NCBI RefSeq assembly: GCF_019969845.1
Contig: NZ_JAHXYR010000006.1
Span: 310,001 to 374,000, forward strand
Reading direction: 5' to 3'
From: Sphingobacterium sp. GVS05A
Lineage (GTDB): Bacteria > Bacteroidota > Bacteroidia > Sphingobacteriales > Sphingobacteriaceae
DNA: 64,000 nt
Both the position numbers and the translations under genes were made by a program. Of the stretch, positions 1 through 7,695 are shown piece by piece (position 1 is the stretch's first letter; each line of letters opens with the position of its first letter). Below the pieces are notes generated by a model. That model did not search any database and had not been told where the DNA came from. It saw nothing but the letters and a program-made list of their open reading frames with translations.

Positions 1-380
1 GTATGGAAGTTTATCTGATGGCGGAAGTTCCTTCCAATATCATCCTCGCTGAAGAGTTCGCTCGTTATATCGATGGATTTTCCATTGGATCGAATGATCT
101 TACCCAGTTGGTACTTGGATTGGATCGCGATTCGGCCTTAGTCTCCGGTTTATATAATGAGCGCAATGCTGCGGTCAAAATAATGATTGCGAACCTTATT
201 CGCACTGCAAAGAGGCAGGGAGTCAAGGTCGGCATCTGCGGTCAAGGCCCATCCGATTATCCGGATTTTGCCCAATTTCTGGTTGAAGAAGGTATAGATT
301 CAATTTCCGTTACACCCGATTCCTTTATGAAAACAGTGAAAGCCGTCAAAGAAATCGAAGAGAAGTTGGTCGCTTATTAA
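1..380 (+). CDS. ppsA: Phosphoenolpyruvate synthase, C-terminal end (partial)
   Basis: This is the 3' end of a gene entering from the left edge; only about 126 codons are present and the true start is outside the window. PEP synthase converts pyruvate, ATP and water to PEP, AMP and phosphate in the cytoplasm, for gluconeogenesis. The fragment carries the hallmarks of the C-terminal PEP-utilising TIM-barrel domain: GSNDLTQL near residue 29 and CGQGPSD near residue 80, followed by the terminal helix beginning EGIDSIS. The CGQ cysteine is the proton donor in this family. The closely related pyruvate phosphate dikinase shares the fold, but the EGIDSIS ending matches PEP synthase better. It is followed 8 bases later by a strong hairpin. 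Confidence 0.88.
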   Translation, partial: MEVYLMAEVPSNIILAEEFARYIDGFSIGSNDLTQLVLGLDRDSALVSGLYNERNAAVKIMIANLIRTAKRQGVKVGICGQGPSDYPDFAQFLVEEGIDSISVTPDSFMKTVKAVKEIEEKLVAY

Positions 381-388
381 AGTTCAAA

Positions 389-418
389 ATACTCCCGGGA
401 TCAAAATCCCGGGAGTAT
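389..418 (+). terminator. Perfect hairpin after ppsA
   Basis: A 13-bp perfect stem (389-401 pairing with 406-418) closes on a 4-base CAAA loop, 8 bases after the PEP synthase stop codon. The stem contains CCCGGG. No long T-run follows, so termination strength is inferred from the stem alone. Confidence 0.8.
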
Positions 419-432
419 CTCGTATATCAAAA

Positions 433-579
433 TTATTCTACTGTGATTTTTCCTATAGTTACATGGATCCTGTCAGATTTACTAACTTCCGAGAAAAATG
501 AGACCTGCTCTTCCCGGTGAGAATAGCGTTCGAAATCTTTCAGCAGCGTTGCTTTGGAACTGTTTACACCCGAAATTTT
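433..579 (-). pseudogene. Possible gene remnant, about 48 codons, unidentified
   Basis: Read on the minus strand, 579 to 433 is open and ends in TAA, with no ATG and a stop just upstream. The translation has balanced composition (motifs such as DFERYSHREEQ and HVTIGKITVE) that looks like the C-terminus of a real protein rather than random AT-rich sequence. The family is not recognised. It lies in the 324-base gap between ppsA and the DUF1080 gene, a gap that otherwise holds only the terminator and AT-rich sequence. It could equally be chance. Confidence 0.25.
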
Positions 580-704
580 TTATAAATCAAGCTAAGAAGC
601 TTTAAGGCTATTATTATTATTAAATACTAAGAACAAGCCTGTTCAATGAGGCTTAATGGAATATGTCGTATATTGCTATCCGATTTAAACCAAATATGTA
701 TTAA

Positions 705-1505
705 ATGAAAAGATTGATTTATATAATTTTAGCCGCCGCTCTGATGTTTGGTGGTTGTGCAGGAATAAAGGGTAAGTCTAATAACGCGGGCTGGAAATCA
801 TTATTTGATGGGAAGGATATTAATGATTGGTTTGTCAAAATTCATCACCATGAAGTTGGTGAGAATTACGGGAATACCTTTAGGGTTGAAGATGGAATTA
901 TAAAGATCAGGTACGATCAATATGGTGATTTCAATGATCAGTTTGGTCATTTATATTATAAAACACCGTTTTCTTATTATCACTTAAAATTTGAATATCG
1001 GTTTGTGGGTGATCTTCACAAAGGAGCACCTTCATATACGTTGCGCAATAGCGGTGTCATGTTTCATTCACAAGATCCCCGAACAATGTTGAAAGAGCAA
1101 GATTGGCCTATCTCTGTAGAAATGCAACTTTTGGGTGGATTAAGTGATGGCGAGCCACGGCCCACAGGTAATATGTGTTCTCCGGGGACTAACGTGGTTT
1201 ACAAAGGTAAGATCGCTTCTTCACATTGTTTAAATTCGACTTCCAAGACTTATGATGGTGATCAATGGGTTCAAGGAGAATTGATTGTATTGGGTGATTC
1301 ACTGATTAAACATATTATTAACGGCGATACCGTTCTGGAATACTCAAAACCGCAGATCGGAGGGGGAACAGCAAATGGGTACGACCCCAAAATTAAGATT
1401 GATGGTAAGTTGTTGAGTAGTGGATTTATCGCCTTGCAGAGTGAGGGGCAACCGGTAGATTTTAAGAATATCTGGATCAAAGAGCTCCCTAAGCCAAGGA
1501 GATAA
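705..1505 (+). CDS. DUF1080 (3-keto-disaccharide hydrolase-type) lipoprotein
   Basis: A 266-residue exported lipoprotein. The N-terminus has a lipoprotein signal peptide with lipobox FGGC at residues 15-18. The rest is one concanavalin-like beta-sandwich domain of the DUF1080 family (Pfam 3-keto-disaccharide hydrolase): it opens with GWKSLFDGKDINDW, has the central N-S-G-V-M-F strand and ends with a GFIALQSEGQPVDFKNIWI block, the usual closing strands of the family. Members bind or hydrolyse sugars and keto-glycosides in the periplasm or on the cell surface; the substrate here cannot be told. The start is the first ATG, directly before the signal peptide. It stands alone, with no neighbouring sugar genes. 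A decayed gene that may belong to the same fold lies at 60886-61148. Confidence 0.85.
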   Translation: MKRLIYIILAAALMFGGCAGIKGKSNNAGWKSLFDGKDINDWFVKIHHHEVGENYGNTFRVEDGIIKIRYDQYGDFNDQFGHLYYKTPFSYYHLKFEYRFVGDLHKGAPSYTLRNSGVMFHSQDPRTMLKEQDWPISVEMQLLGGLSDGEPRPTGNMCSPGTNVVYKGKIASSHCLNSTSKTYDGDQWVQGELIVLGDSLIKHIINGDTVLEYSKPQIGGGTANGYDPKIKIDGKLLSSGFIALQSEGQPVDFKNIWIKELPKPRR

Positions 1506-1608
1506 AGATTGCTATGCTTTATTGTTTCTTTTCATATACTAACAATTTTGTAAGCCCTTTTATTGCTATCTATTGATGGGTACCTTTGAAAGTACAAAAC
1601 TTAGCAAT

Positions 1609-2067
1609 ATGGATTTAAAAAATAACATCATCGGTTTTCATCATATATCTATTAAAGCCAAGGACTTTGAGCATACTGTGGATTTTTATAAGAATTTTGG
1701 CTTCGAAATAGTACATAGCTGGTCTTTACCGGATTTCAATTTAGAAAAATGTGTGATGCTTCATAACAGAGCTATCAATTATTATTTAGAGATATGTGAT
1801 GAAAATGGAGCTATACCAACACAGGGCAGAAAAAGAAGACCGGATGACGAATATATAGAGAATGCTTTGCTTCATATATGTTTCGTTGTGAGGGATGCAG
1901 ATGCGGCAAGAAAACAAGCCCTTGAATATGGAGCCAAAGACCTAAGCCAGGGTTTGTTTGAGTTGGATTTATCAAATAATACCAAAACTGTTCCTGTGAG
2001 AAATAGCCTGGTATACAGTCCTAATGGGGAGGTTATAGAGTTTCTGGAAAAAATAGATTTTGGTTAA
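1609..2067 (+). CDS. VOC (glyoxalase/bleomycin-resistance fold) family protein
   Basis: A single vicinal-oxygen-chelate module of about 152 residues. The first beta-alpha-beta-beta-beta unit starts GFHHISIKAKDFEHTVDFY with the metal-ligand-like histidine, and the second ends in SPNGEVIEFLE with the usual terminal glutamate, so His, His (LLHICFVV) and Glu positions consistent with a metal site are present. The reaction is not predictable: family members include isomerases, dioxygenases and drug-binding proteins. The frame is open further upstream (TTG 1573, ATG 1576), but the added residues are not conserved-looking, so ATG 1609 is preferred. The gene is convergent with the HxlR regulator and overlaps it by 4 bases. 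Confidence 0.75.
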   Translation: MDLKNNIIGFHHISIKAKDFEHTVDFYKNFGFEIVHSWSLPDFNLEKCVMLHNRAINYYLEICDENGAIPTQGRKRRPDDEYIENALLHICFVVRDADAARKQALEYGAKDLSQGLFELDLSNNTKTVPVRNSLVYSPNGEVIEFLEKIDFG

Positions 2068-2393
2068 TCTTGATCATGAAATGCGGAAAGATCGATTAAA
2101 ATTTTTTCGAGCTTCAGGCCCTTATCTGTCAATGTGTACATCGACGAAACCTTGCTCTTATTCTTTAAAATCAATCCATCCGCCACTAATTCGTTCAATT
2201 GTTTAGAAAGTGTCCGGTCGCTTATTTCAGGCAGAAGGAGTTTGAACTCCGAATAGCTTGTCTCAGTTTTAAGCAATTTGAATAAAATGGAAAGCTTCCA
2301 CCGCCCGCTAATTAATGATAGTGTTTTAAAAGCACTGCAATATTGTTGTAGTGCTTTTTCATTGATGGCATTGGTCGAATTTTCTTTACGCAT
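2064..2393 (-). CDS. HxlR-family winged-helix transcriptional regulator
   Basis: A small regulator (109 residues from the chosen start) with the HxlR signature: a cysteine followed by helices ending in SGRWKLSILFKLL, then SYSEFKLLLPEISDRTLSKQL as the recognition helix region and a beta-wing with YTLTDKG. Proteins of this family are dimeric repressors or activators, often responding to aldehydes, quinones or redox stress through the N-terminal cysteine. An ATG at 2429 would add 12 residues. ATG 2393 is preferred because a pair of similar 14-base sites, possibly its own operator, covers 2414-2450. The convergent VOC gene may be a functional partner, but a target cannot be proved from sequence. 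Confidence 0.82.
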   Translation of the reverse strand: MRKENSTNAINEKALQQYCSAFKTLSLISGRWKLSILFKLLKTETSYSEFKLLLPEISDRTLSKQLNELVADGLILKNKSKVSSMYTLTDKGLKLEKILIDLSAFHDQD

Positions 2394-2413
2394 ACATATT
2401 ATACCTTGAAAGA

Positions 2414-2450
2414 CCACAGTTTTGTTCATTGTAACCCCACAGTGCTGTGA
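2414..2450 (-). promoter_or_regulatory. Two related sites upstream of the HxlR gene, possible autoregulatory operator
   Basis: CCACAGTTTTGTTC (2414-2427) and CCACAGTGCTGTGA (2437-2450) agree at 10 of 14 positions, are spaced 23 bases apart, and the second contains the perfect palindrome CACAGTGCTGTG (2438-2449). Position directly before the regulator start suggests autoregulation; binding is inferred only. Confidence 0.35.
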
Positions 2451-2480
2451 TCATTATTCTCTTATTAAACTTTGTTTATT

Positions 2481-2915
2481 TTACTTTTTTTGTACAGAAA
2501 TGGAAATTTTATAGTTTCCTTTTAAATCTTGTGTACCGCGTTCTGCCGTAGGATAGGGGGCAACATTTTGTAATGCAATGGTATATCCGTTGAAATTAGT
2601 AGATTTCTGATAACCTTTTGCTTGCATATCCGTTGTAGCGAGATTCAAAATTATAGGTTTGGCCGCCTTGTCCGTTAATTCAACTTCGGCAACAGCGACC
2701 CCAGCCCATATACAATCCACCCCTTCAGGGCAACGGCTTTCTTCGACAATACGGTTGAATTTAATTTGCAACGGATATTCTTTCAATAGTTTTTGTTGTC
2801 CCTCAGATAGATCTATGCTTTCTGCCTCTTTTCCATATGCGTTAACATTCTTTTGGGAAGTACAACTTACCAAGCTATAGATCCCTAGACTCAAAATAAA
2901 AACTTTACATAGCAT
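2481..2915 (-). CDS. Small exported lipoprotein of unknown function
   Basis: A 144-residue protein with a lipoprotein signal peptide (lipobox LVSC, residues 15-18) and one compact domain. The recognisable feature is RCPEGVDCIWAG near residues 61-72, a Cys-x5-Cys-x-Trp-Ala-Gly pattern seen in a widespread but uncharacterised Bacteroidota lipoprotein family; the two cysteines probably form a disulfide in the periplasm. No enzyme motif is visible. The gene is monocistronic, with 51 bases to the HxlR gene downstream and about 100 bases to the SDR gene upstream on the same strand, so a loose operon cannot be excluded. Confidence 0.7.
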   Translation of the reverse strand: MLCKVFILSLGIYSLVSCTSQKNVNAYGKEAESIDLSEGQQKLLKEYPLQIKFNRIVEESRCPEGVDCIWAGVAVAEVELTDKAAKPIILNLATTDMQAKGYQKSTNFNGYTIALQNVAPYPTAERGTQDLKGNYKISISVQKK

Positions 2916-3016
2916 GATTTTTTCCTTGTTGAATTCACTAATAAAACTTTGTATAATTCTTATCCAAAACTAAGCTATATTTTATGAAATTTTAGATATT
3001 GACAATAACTAAAATT

Positions 3017-3865
3017 CTAGGATAGTTGATTTAAAAGAAACGTGAATGTGAATTGTGGCTTATAGCCAAGCAAATTGGCTGCTTTGTCACTTCTGTACAC
3101 TCGATCTATTGAGATTGGAAAGCTCCAGCCTTTTTGTTTGTATATTTCAATGGCTTTTGGAATACGCTTAGCGATAACATGTACAGGATTAGATTTTAGC
3201 TCAATTAGATCATCAATTTCAAAAGGCGAGCCACTGGACACATTGAAAATCTGGAACGATTTAAAGTTGAATTCAACACCGAGTCGAAGAGCTTCAGCGC
3301 CATCTCTTTCATCTAATCCTCTATACAAACGATGATTTAACATGAGATTCTCAGATTCCGGAAGGAACCTACCTACGCGATAGACACTGGTCATTATTTG
3401 TTCCTTTTCAAAAAAATCTCTACAGAGTTCTTCACATGCTTGTTTTGTAATGTCATAAATATCGCGGGGCTGGGGTGTAAGTTCTTCGGTAACCCAAACA
3501 GCTTTTTCATTGTCCACCATCGCATTGCCATATATGGATGTTGTGCTAGTAAAAAGAAATCGTTTTATACTGTTTTTTACACAGGCATTCAATAGGTTTA
3601 ATGTCCCTGTAATATTTGTATCTATAAAATGTTGTCGAATATAGTTTAAATCCATATGCCTTCCATGCAGAGCGGCCGTATGAATAATTGCATCATAACC
3701 AACAGTAAATTCGATAACGGAATCAAGTTGTTGAACATCTAGAAAATAATCTGTTGTGTCACTTTCCAATAAATCAATTCCCGTGACATGATGTCCCGCC
3801 TTGCGTAGCGTCTGAACTGTTATACTTCCTAGTTTTCCCGCCGAACCTGTTACCAATATGCGCAT
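3017..3865 (-). CDS. NAD(P)-dependent epimerase/dehydratase (extended SDR)
   Basis: A 282-residue Rossmann-fold enzyme of the extended short-chain dehydrogenase type. The nucleotide-binding TGSAGKLG motif sits at residues 6-13, an acidic residue follows beta-2 (GIDLLE), the active-site strand is FTSTTSIYG (residues 105-113) and the catalytic pair is Tyr137/Lys141 in YDITK. Such enzymes act on nucleotide sugars or free sugar derivatives in the cytoplasm; UDP-sugar epimerases are longer (about 330 residues), so a shorter sugar or uronate dehydrogenase-like role is possible. The start is the first ATG; a T-rich leader precedes it. No pathway partner lies beside it. Confidence 0.82.
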   Translation of the reverse strand: MRILVTGSAGKLGSITVQTLRKAGHHVTGIDLLESDTTDYFLDVQQLDSVIEFTVGYDAIIHTAALHGRHMDLNYIRQHFIDTNITGTLNLLNACVKNSIKRFLFTSTTSIYGNAMVDNEKAVWVTEELTPQPRDIYDITKQACEELCRDFFEKEQIMTSVYRVGRFLPESENLMLNHRLYRGLDERDGAEALRLGVEFNFKSFQIFNVSSGSPFEIDDLIELKSNPVHVIAKRIPKAIEIYKQKGWSFPISIDRVYRSDKAANLLGYKPQFTFTFLLNQLS

Positions 3866-4213
3866 CTTTCTATTTTTTTAGCAAATAAAAGTAAAGATAT
3901 TATAAATACTATTTAAAATAGTGAAGCCAGATCATTGTCCTCTTCTCACTGCATTTTTTTACTGGGCTATCAGTTGTTCTTTTTTACAGAGGTATTATAT
4001 TCTAACGTTGATCATTAAAAGTCTATTTTTGAAAGTTCGTCAGATGAGAAAAATGGATTATGGCAGAGAATAATAAAAAGGATGAGATCATTATTAATCG
4101 ATCTGCGATTTAAGTATTTTATGCAGTTGATTGGGTATTTTAACTTGTTTTATCAGAGCGTCTTGGTTTTATAACATATAATTTTCATCTTTATTCAGTT
4201 ATAAACGTAAAAT
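3866..4213. other. Intergenic, 348 bases, no gene seen
   Basis: AT-rich divergent spacer between the SDR gene and the ECF sigma gene. All frames are broken and no long hairpin was found. It must hold the promoters for both flanking genes, but no convincing TAnnTTTG element could be picked with confidence. Confidence 0.6.
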
Positions 4214-4780
4214 TTGAGTCCTTTACACAACCTTCCCGAAGAAACACTGATTCTTTTATTGAAAAAAAAGAACCAACAGGCTTTTAGTTATCTTTATGAT
4301 AACTATTCGGAGGCACTTTATGGGGTAGTTTGTCGTATTGTAGCTTCAAGTGAGCATGCGGAGGAAGTGATACAAGATGTATTTGTTAAGATCTGGAAGC
4401 ATGTCGATCTTTTCGACGCTGAGAAAGGTAGGCTCTATACCTGGATGATCAGTATCGCCCGGAATACTGCCCTAGACTACCGAAAATCCAAGGCTGTGTT
4501 AAACGAACAAAAAAACCAACCGCTTTCAAATATCGTAAATAGTAAGGAAGAACAGGATCAGACTCAAATTGAACAGAGCGCCAAAGCAGATTTTATTGGA
4601 TTCAGAAATATTTTGGATAAATTAAAGCCTGAATGGCGTATCTTAATCGAAATGGCATACTATGAAGGCTATACGCAACAGGAAATTGCCGAACAGCTTG
4701 ACGTTCCTTTGGGGACGGTCAAAACACGTACCAGAGCTGCATTTTTACAGCTACAACAATTATTAAAGGAGTATCGTTAG
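4214..4780 (+). CDS. ECF sigma-70 factor, paired with RskA-like anti-sigma factor
   Basis: A 188-residue ECF sigma factor. Region 2 spans roughly residues 20-85 (FSYLYDNYSEALYG, EEVIQDVFVKIWKH, LYTWMISIARNTALDYRK) and region 4 residues 125-185, with helix-turn-helix YEGYTQQEIAEQLDVPLGTV. The region 2 and 4 patterns are like the SigK/RpoE group rather than the FecI type at the SusC loci. An in-frame TAA lies one codon before TTG 4214 and no in-frame ATG follows before region 2, so TTG must be the start. Its stop codon is 2 bases from the start of the anti-sigma gene, so the two are co-translated. Target genes are unknown; the convergent ferritin-like genes are candidates by position only. Confidence 0.88.
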   Translation: MSPLHNLPEETLILLLKKKNQQAFSYLYDNYSEALYGVVCRIVASSEHAEEVIQDVFVKIWKHVDLFDAEKGRLYTWMISIARNTALDYRKSKAVLNEQKNQPLSNIVNSKEEQDQTQIEQSAKADFIGFRNILDKLKPEWRILIEMAYYEGYTQQEIAEQLDVPLGTVKTRTRAAFLQLQQLLKEYR

Positions 4781-4782
4781 TT

Positions 4783-5625
4783 TTGGATATTAAAGCATAC
4801 ATATCGTCAGGGATTATTGAATCATACGTCTTGGGGCTTGCTTCGGAAGAGGAAGTGAGCATCTTGAATTGTATTCGAAAAAATAATGTCGAAGTGGAAC
4901 AGGCCATCGCCGAAGCGGAGAAAGCGCTCGAAGAATTGGCTGATATCCAAGCGATGGCTATGCCTGTGTCTCTAAAAGAGGATATCTGGAATAAGCTAAA
5001 TGCGGAAAACCTCGTTGCCTTTGGAGATCCTTCTGAGGGAAAAGAGACTGAATCCTCAACACTCGATCACAATATTGAACGGAACTCCGGGGAGGAACCG
5101 GAGGAGGTTATTGTACCACGTAAGTCTTACAATTGGGCGATAGCCGCGAGTGTGTTGCTTGTACTCAGTGTCGGCGCTAATGTGTTGCTGTATCAGCAAA
5201 ACAATGAAACGAAAGATAAACTGACAAAGACGAGTTCTTCATTTGATCAGCAACAAGCGAGCTTAGCTACGTTACAAGACAAATGGCGCCTTGTGCAAAA
5301 TCCTGCAATAAAAACAATTCCGCTAAAAGGGGTCGAAAATAAGCCAGATCTCCATGCTTTGTTATTTTGGGATCAGCTTTCGAAAGCAGTTTACCTAAAT
5401 CTTGAACAGATGCCTGTCGCACCTAAAGGTAAGCAGTATCAATTGTGGGCCATGGTTGATGGTAAGCCAGTGAATGCTGGCGTATTTCCATTGGATGCAA
5501 AAGCAGATGGTACAAGCAAAATGCTGGACATCCCCAAAGCGCAAGCTTTTGCTATTACACTCGAGGATGAGGGGGGCAAAGATGTGCCTACGCTTAGTGA
5601 ACTTTGTGTCATGGGTGGTATCTAA
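4783..5625 (+). CDS. Anti-sigma factor, RskA type, single-pass membrane protein
   Basis: A 280-residue membrane anti-sigma factor. The first 100 residues are cytoplasmic and helical (ESYVLGLASEEEV is the typical opening of the zinc-finger-less anti-sigma domain), a transmembrane helix covers roughly residues 117-137 (WAIAASVLLVLSVGANVLLY), a short coiled stretch follows, and the periplasmic C-terminal domain has the RskA_C pattern LFWDQLSKAVYLNLEQMP, then GKQYQLWAMVDGKPVNAG and a final FAITLEDEGG. It would hold the upstream sigma factor at the membrane until degraded by regulated proteolysis. TTG 4783 is the start, because a stop lies directly upstream; a good ribosome site AAAGGAG is at 4765-4771. 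Confidence 0.88.
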   Translation: MDIKAYISSGIIESYVLGLASEEEVSILNCIRKNNVEVEQAIAEAEKALEELADIQAMAMPVSLKEDIWNKLNAENLVAFGDPSEGKETESSTLDHNIERNSGEEPEEVIVPRKSYNWAIAASVLLVLSVGANVLLYQQNNETKDKLTKTSSSFDQQQASLATLQDKWRLVQNPAIKTIPLKGVENKPDLHALLFWDQLSKAVYLNLEQMPVAPKGKQYQLWAMVDGKPVNAGVFPLDAKADGTSKMLDIPKAQAFAITLEDEGGKDVPTLSELCVMGGI

Positions 5626-5690
5626 AAAAATGCCCTGATTCGATAAACAAACCAGGACATGCTAAACAGATAAACTACGTCTTTTTTTTG

Positions 5691-6524
5691 TTATGCTTTA
5701 ATAAATAAACCTGCAATATTAAGTACAGCTTCTGCAGAAAGTGGTTCATCAAAAGACTGGGTAGCCGTATTTGTTGATATTTTTCCCATAGGGCCCGAGA
5801 GGCTTGTGATGTCTACTCCAGCTTGTGTAATATTGTTTTCACCAGCATATATAGGGTCTACAACCGCGCCGATGCCGGTGTCATTGCTTCCTGTGATCCA
5901 TGGTTTTTGATCAGCTGCACCACCACCGCGGGCACGTCGCATCTGACGGATGTGGGAGGCATGTCTCGCTTCGACCGAATGAATCTGCAAGGCTGCCGTA
6001 AGTACGACTCGATTGCCTAGGAGTATACCAGCCTGTCCTTTATATGCCCGTACTCCGGTGTCTTCAAAAGCCTGTGCAACGGCTAAAAAAGTATCATAAT
6101 TGCTAAAGACATTACCAAAGGTGCCACCAGCAGTAAAATCGAATGTAGGTTTGGGAACGGCTTTATTGCCCAGTACCTGTTTGAGGAAATTGACATGAGC
6201 AACTTCATGGTCGCGGATGGTGGTGATGGCACCAAGTGGTCTACCCAATGGAATAAGACCCGCTTTGGCAACCCCCATCGTATAGTATTCCGCTTCGAGG
6301 TATTCCAAGGTCAAGGCGTAGTTAAGTACACCGTTGACGTCAGTGGGTGCAGTAGCACCATAAGCCTTTTTAAATAGATCACTGATAAAAAAAGGGATTG
6401 CCGCTAGCGTGACTTTTCCGCTTATAGAGGCCAGATTTTTAATAGCTTCACGACGTGGGCTGATACGATCGCTAAACTCTGGATCTACAGCATTTATTTG
6501 GTCAAATACATTTAAGAGATTCAT
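5691..6524 (-). CDS. Ferritin-like domain protein, second of a pair
   Basis: A 277-residue protein with a ferritin-like four-helix bundle of the desiccation-related/PF13668 type. Metal-ligand-like residues lie in order in LEYLEAEYY (helix 1), IRDHEVAHVNFL (helix 2), QAFEDTGVRAY (helix 3) and IHSVEARHASHIR (helix 4), i.e. the complete Glu/ExxH set for a di-iron or di-manganese centre. The N-terminus has SPRREAIKNLASISGK followed by a hydrophobic stretch, which resembles a degenerate twin-arginine signal without a cysteine, so export is likely but less certain than for its neighbour. It starts 21 bases after the stop of the upstream ferritin-like gene and is surely co-transcribed. Function in this family is poorly known; oxidative or desiccation stress is suggested. 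Confidence 0.83.
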   Translation of the reverse strand: MNLLNVFDQINAVDPEFSDRISPRREAIKNLASISGKVTLAAIPFFISDLFKKAYGATAPTDVNGVLNYALTLEYLEAEYYTMGVAKAGLIPLGRPLGAITTIRDHEVAHVNFLKQVLGNKAVPKPTFDFTAGGTFGNVFSNYDTFLAVAQAFEDTGVRAYKGQAGILLGNRVVLTAALQIHSVEARHASHIRQMRRARGGGAADQKPWITGSNDTGIGAVVDPIYAGENNITQAGVDITSLSGPMGKISTNTATQSFDEPLSAEAVLNIAGLFIKA

Positions 6525-6545
6525 AATAATCAGATTTTAAGTAAA

Positions 6546-7268
6546 TTAATAAGTGGGTAGATCCTTTACATCTATTTTTGATTTGATAAATGGTGCCGCA
6601 GCACTCAAAACTACGCTTGGGCTCTTGGCTAGGTCAAGTCCATTGGAATCGACAACTTCTTGGTTAGCAAAACTACCATTGTCGATCATATCCCGCACCC
6701 AGGCGGCATGTCTGGCTTCCACAGAAACGATTTTACCTGCTAAAAGGAGATAGTTCGGATCTTTAATCAACCAACCGGCACCATTATAGGCCGAAACACC
6801 AAGATCTTCAAATGTTTTGGCGGTGGCTAAGACAGATGCTCGACTGCTAAAATTAATACCTGATAAGTTGAATTCAAGACTAGATATAGCTTTTGCTCCC
6901 AAAGCCACTTTAAAAAACTCTCGATGGGCAATCTCGTGGTCACGGATATCTGTAAAGAAAGCTTTTTCCATATCAGAAATACCTGAATAAGGATTATTGA
7001 CCAACTGGATGTAAAAAGCAGCTTCAAGCTGTTCCAGTGCATAGGCATAATTTAGGATGGCAATATCCCCACTACCGAAGTACATACCTTTACCACCATT
7101 ATCCATATCGTCATCACGATCTTTTTTACAGCTTGCCATCCCAAGAATGGCGAGTGAAGCGGCACTGGCGCCTGCAAATTTTAGAAAATCTCTACGCCCG
7201 AGATCTTTCTTTTCAAATTCACTATCGGAGGTCAATAGTGACTCATTGTTTGGTGTTATCTTTTTCAT
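6546..7268 (-). CDS. Ferritin-like domain lipoprotein with twin-arginine signal
   Basis: A 240-residue homologue of the next gene. The N-terminus shows a clear Tat signal, LGRRDFLKFAG at residues 23-33, running into a hydrophobic segment that ends in ASCKKD, so the product is probably a folded, metal-loaded lipoprotein exported by Tat. The helices carry LEQLEAAFY, IRDHEIAHREFF, KTFEDLGVSAY and VSVEARHAAWVR, the same di-metal ligand pattern as its partner. It is first in a two-gene operon that converges on the sigma/anti-sigma pair. Tandem duplicates of this kind are common in Bacteroidota. The two proteins may form heteromers, which is inference. Confidence 0.85.
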   Translation of the reverse strand: MKKITPNNESLLTSDSEFEKKDLGRRDFLKFAGASAASLAILGMASCKKDRDDDMDNGGKGMYFGSGDIAILNYAYALEQLEAAFYIQLVNNPYSGISDMEKAFFTDIRDHEIAHREFFKVALGAKAISSLEFNLSGINFSSRASVLATAKTFEDLGVSAYNGAGWLIKDPNYLLLAGKIVSVEARHAAWVRDMIDNGSFANQEVVDSNGLDLAKSPSVVLSAAAPFIKSKIDVKDLPTY

Positions 7269-7695
7269 AACAAAAGTCTTTTAGTTTATAATTTTTCTGT
7301 ACTTATAAGCATTTACGACTTTTTGGATTGCTTGGATTGCGAAGATCCATCTTTTTTTTAATGTTCTGAAAAATTGAACTAAAGAATACCAAGATCGCTT
7401 TTCATATTAGAATGGATGTTGTCATCCTAGCTATTTCAAATACCAAGGTATTCAAATGCTTTTCAGTTAAGAAACCAATGGACGATGAAAATTCGCGTTT
7501 TTCCACCTATTAGACCAAAATTTACCCCAACGAACAGCCCCGATTCACCTAGATTTGATTAGTAACTGAATTATAAACCAAATTCCAAAAAAGGAACTGG
7601 TAGCGAAATTTCAACTGGTAAGCGAATCAATCAGGTGTGATTAATGATCTGGACCAATGGATAATTTTATGAACCGATAAAACAAATAAACCGTT
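7269..7695. other. Intergenic, 427 bases, regulatory spacer
   Basis: Divergent spacer between the ferritin-like operon and the orphan ORF at 7696. No coding frame was seen. It contains one direct repeat at 7595-7620 (listed separately) and AT-rich sequence with several homopolymer T runs near 7350-7365. Confidence 0.6.
7595..7620 (+). repeat. Direct repeat AACTGGTA, 18-base period
   Basis: AACTGGTA occurs at 7595-7602 and 7613-7620, each followed by GCGAA or AGCGAA. The 18-base spacing and position about 75-100 bases before the 7696 ORF suggest a two-site binding element for an unknown regulator. Confidence 0.35.

Noticed and set aside
5631..5664. Possible terminator after the anti-sigma gene
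   Set aside because: The stem (TGCCCTG with CAGGACA) has a mismatch and a long loop with no adjacent T-run, so it was not listed.
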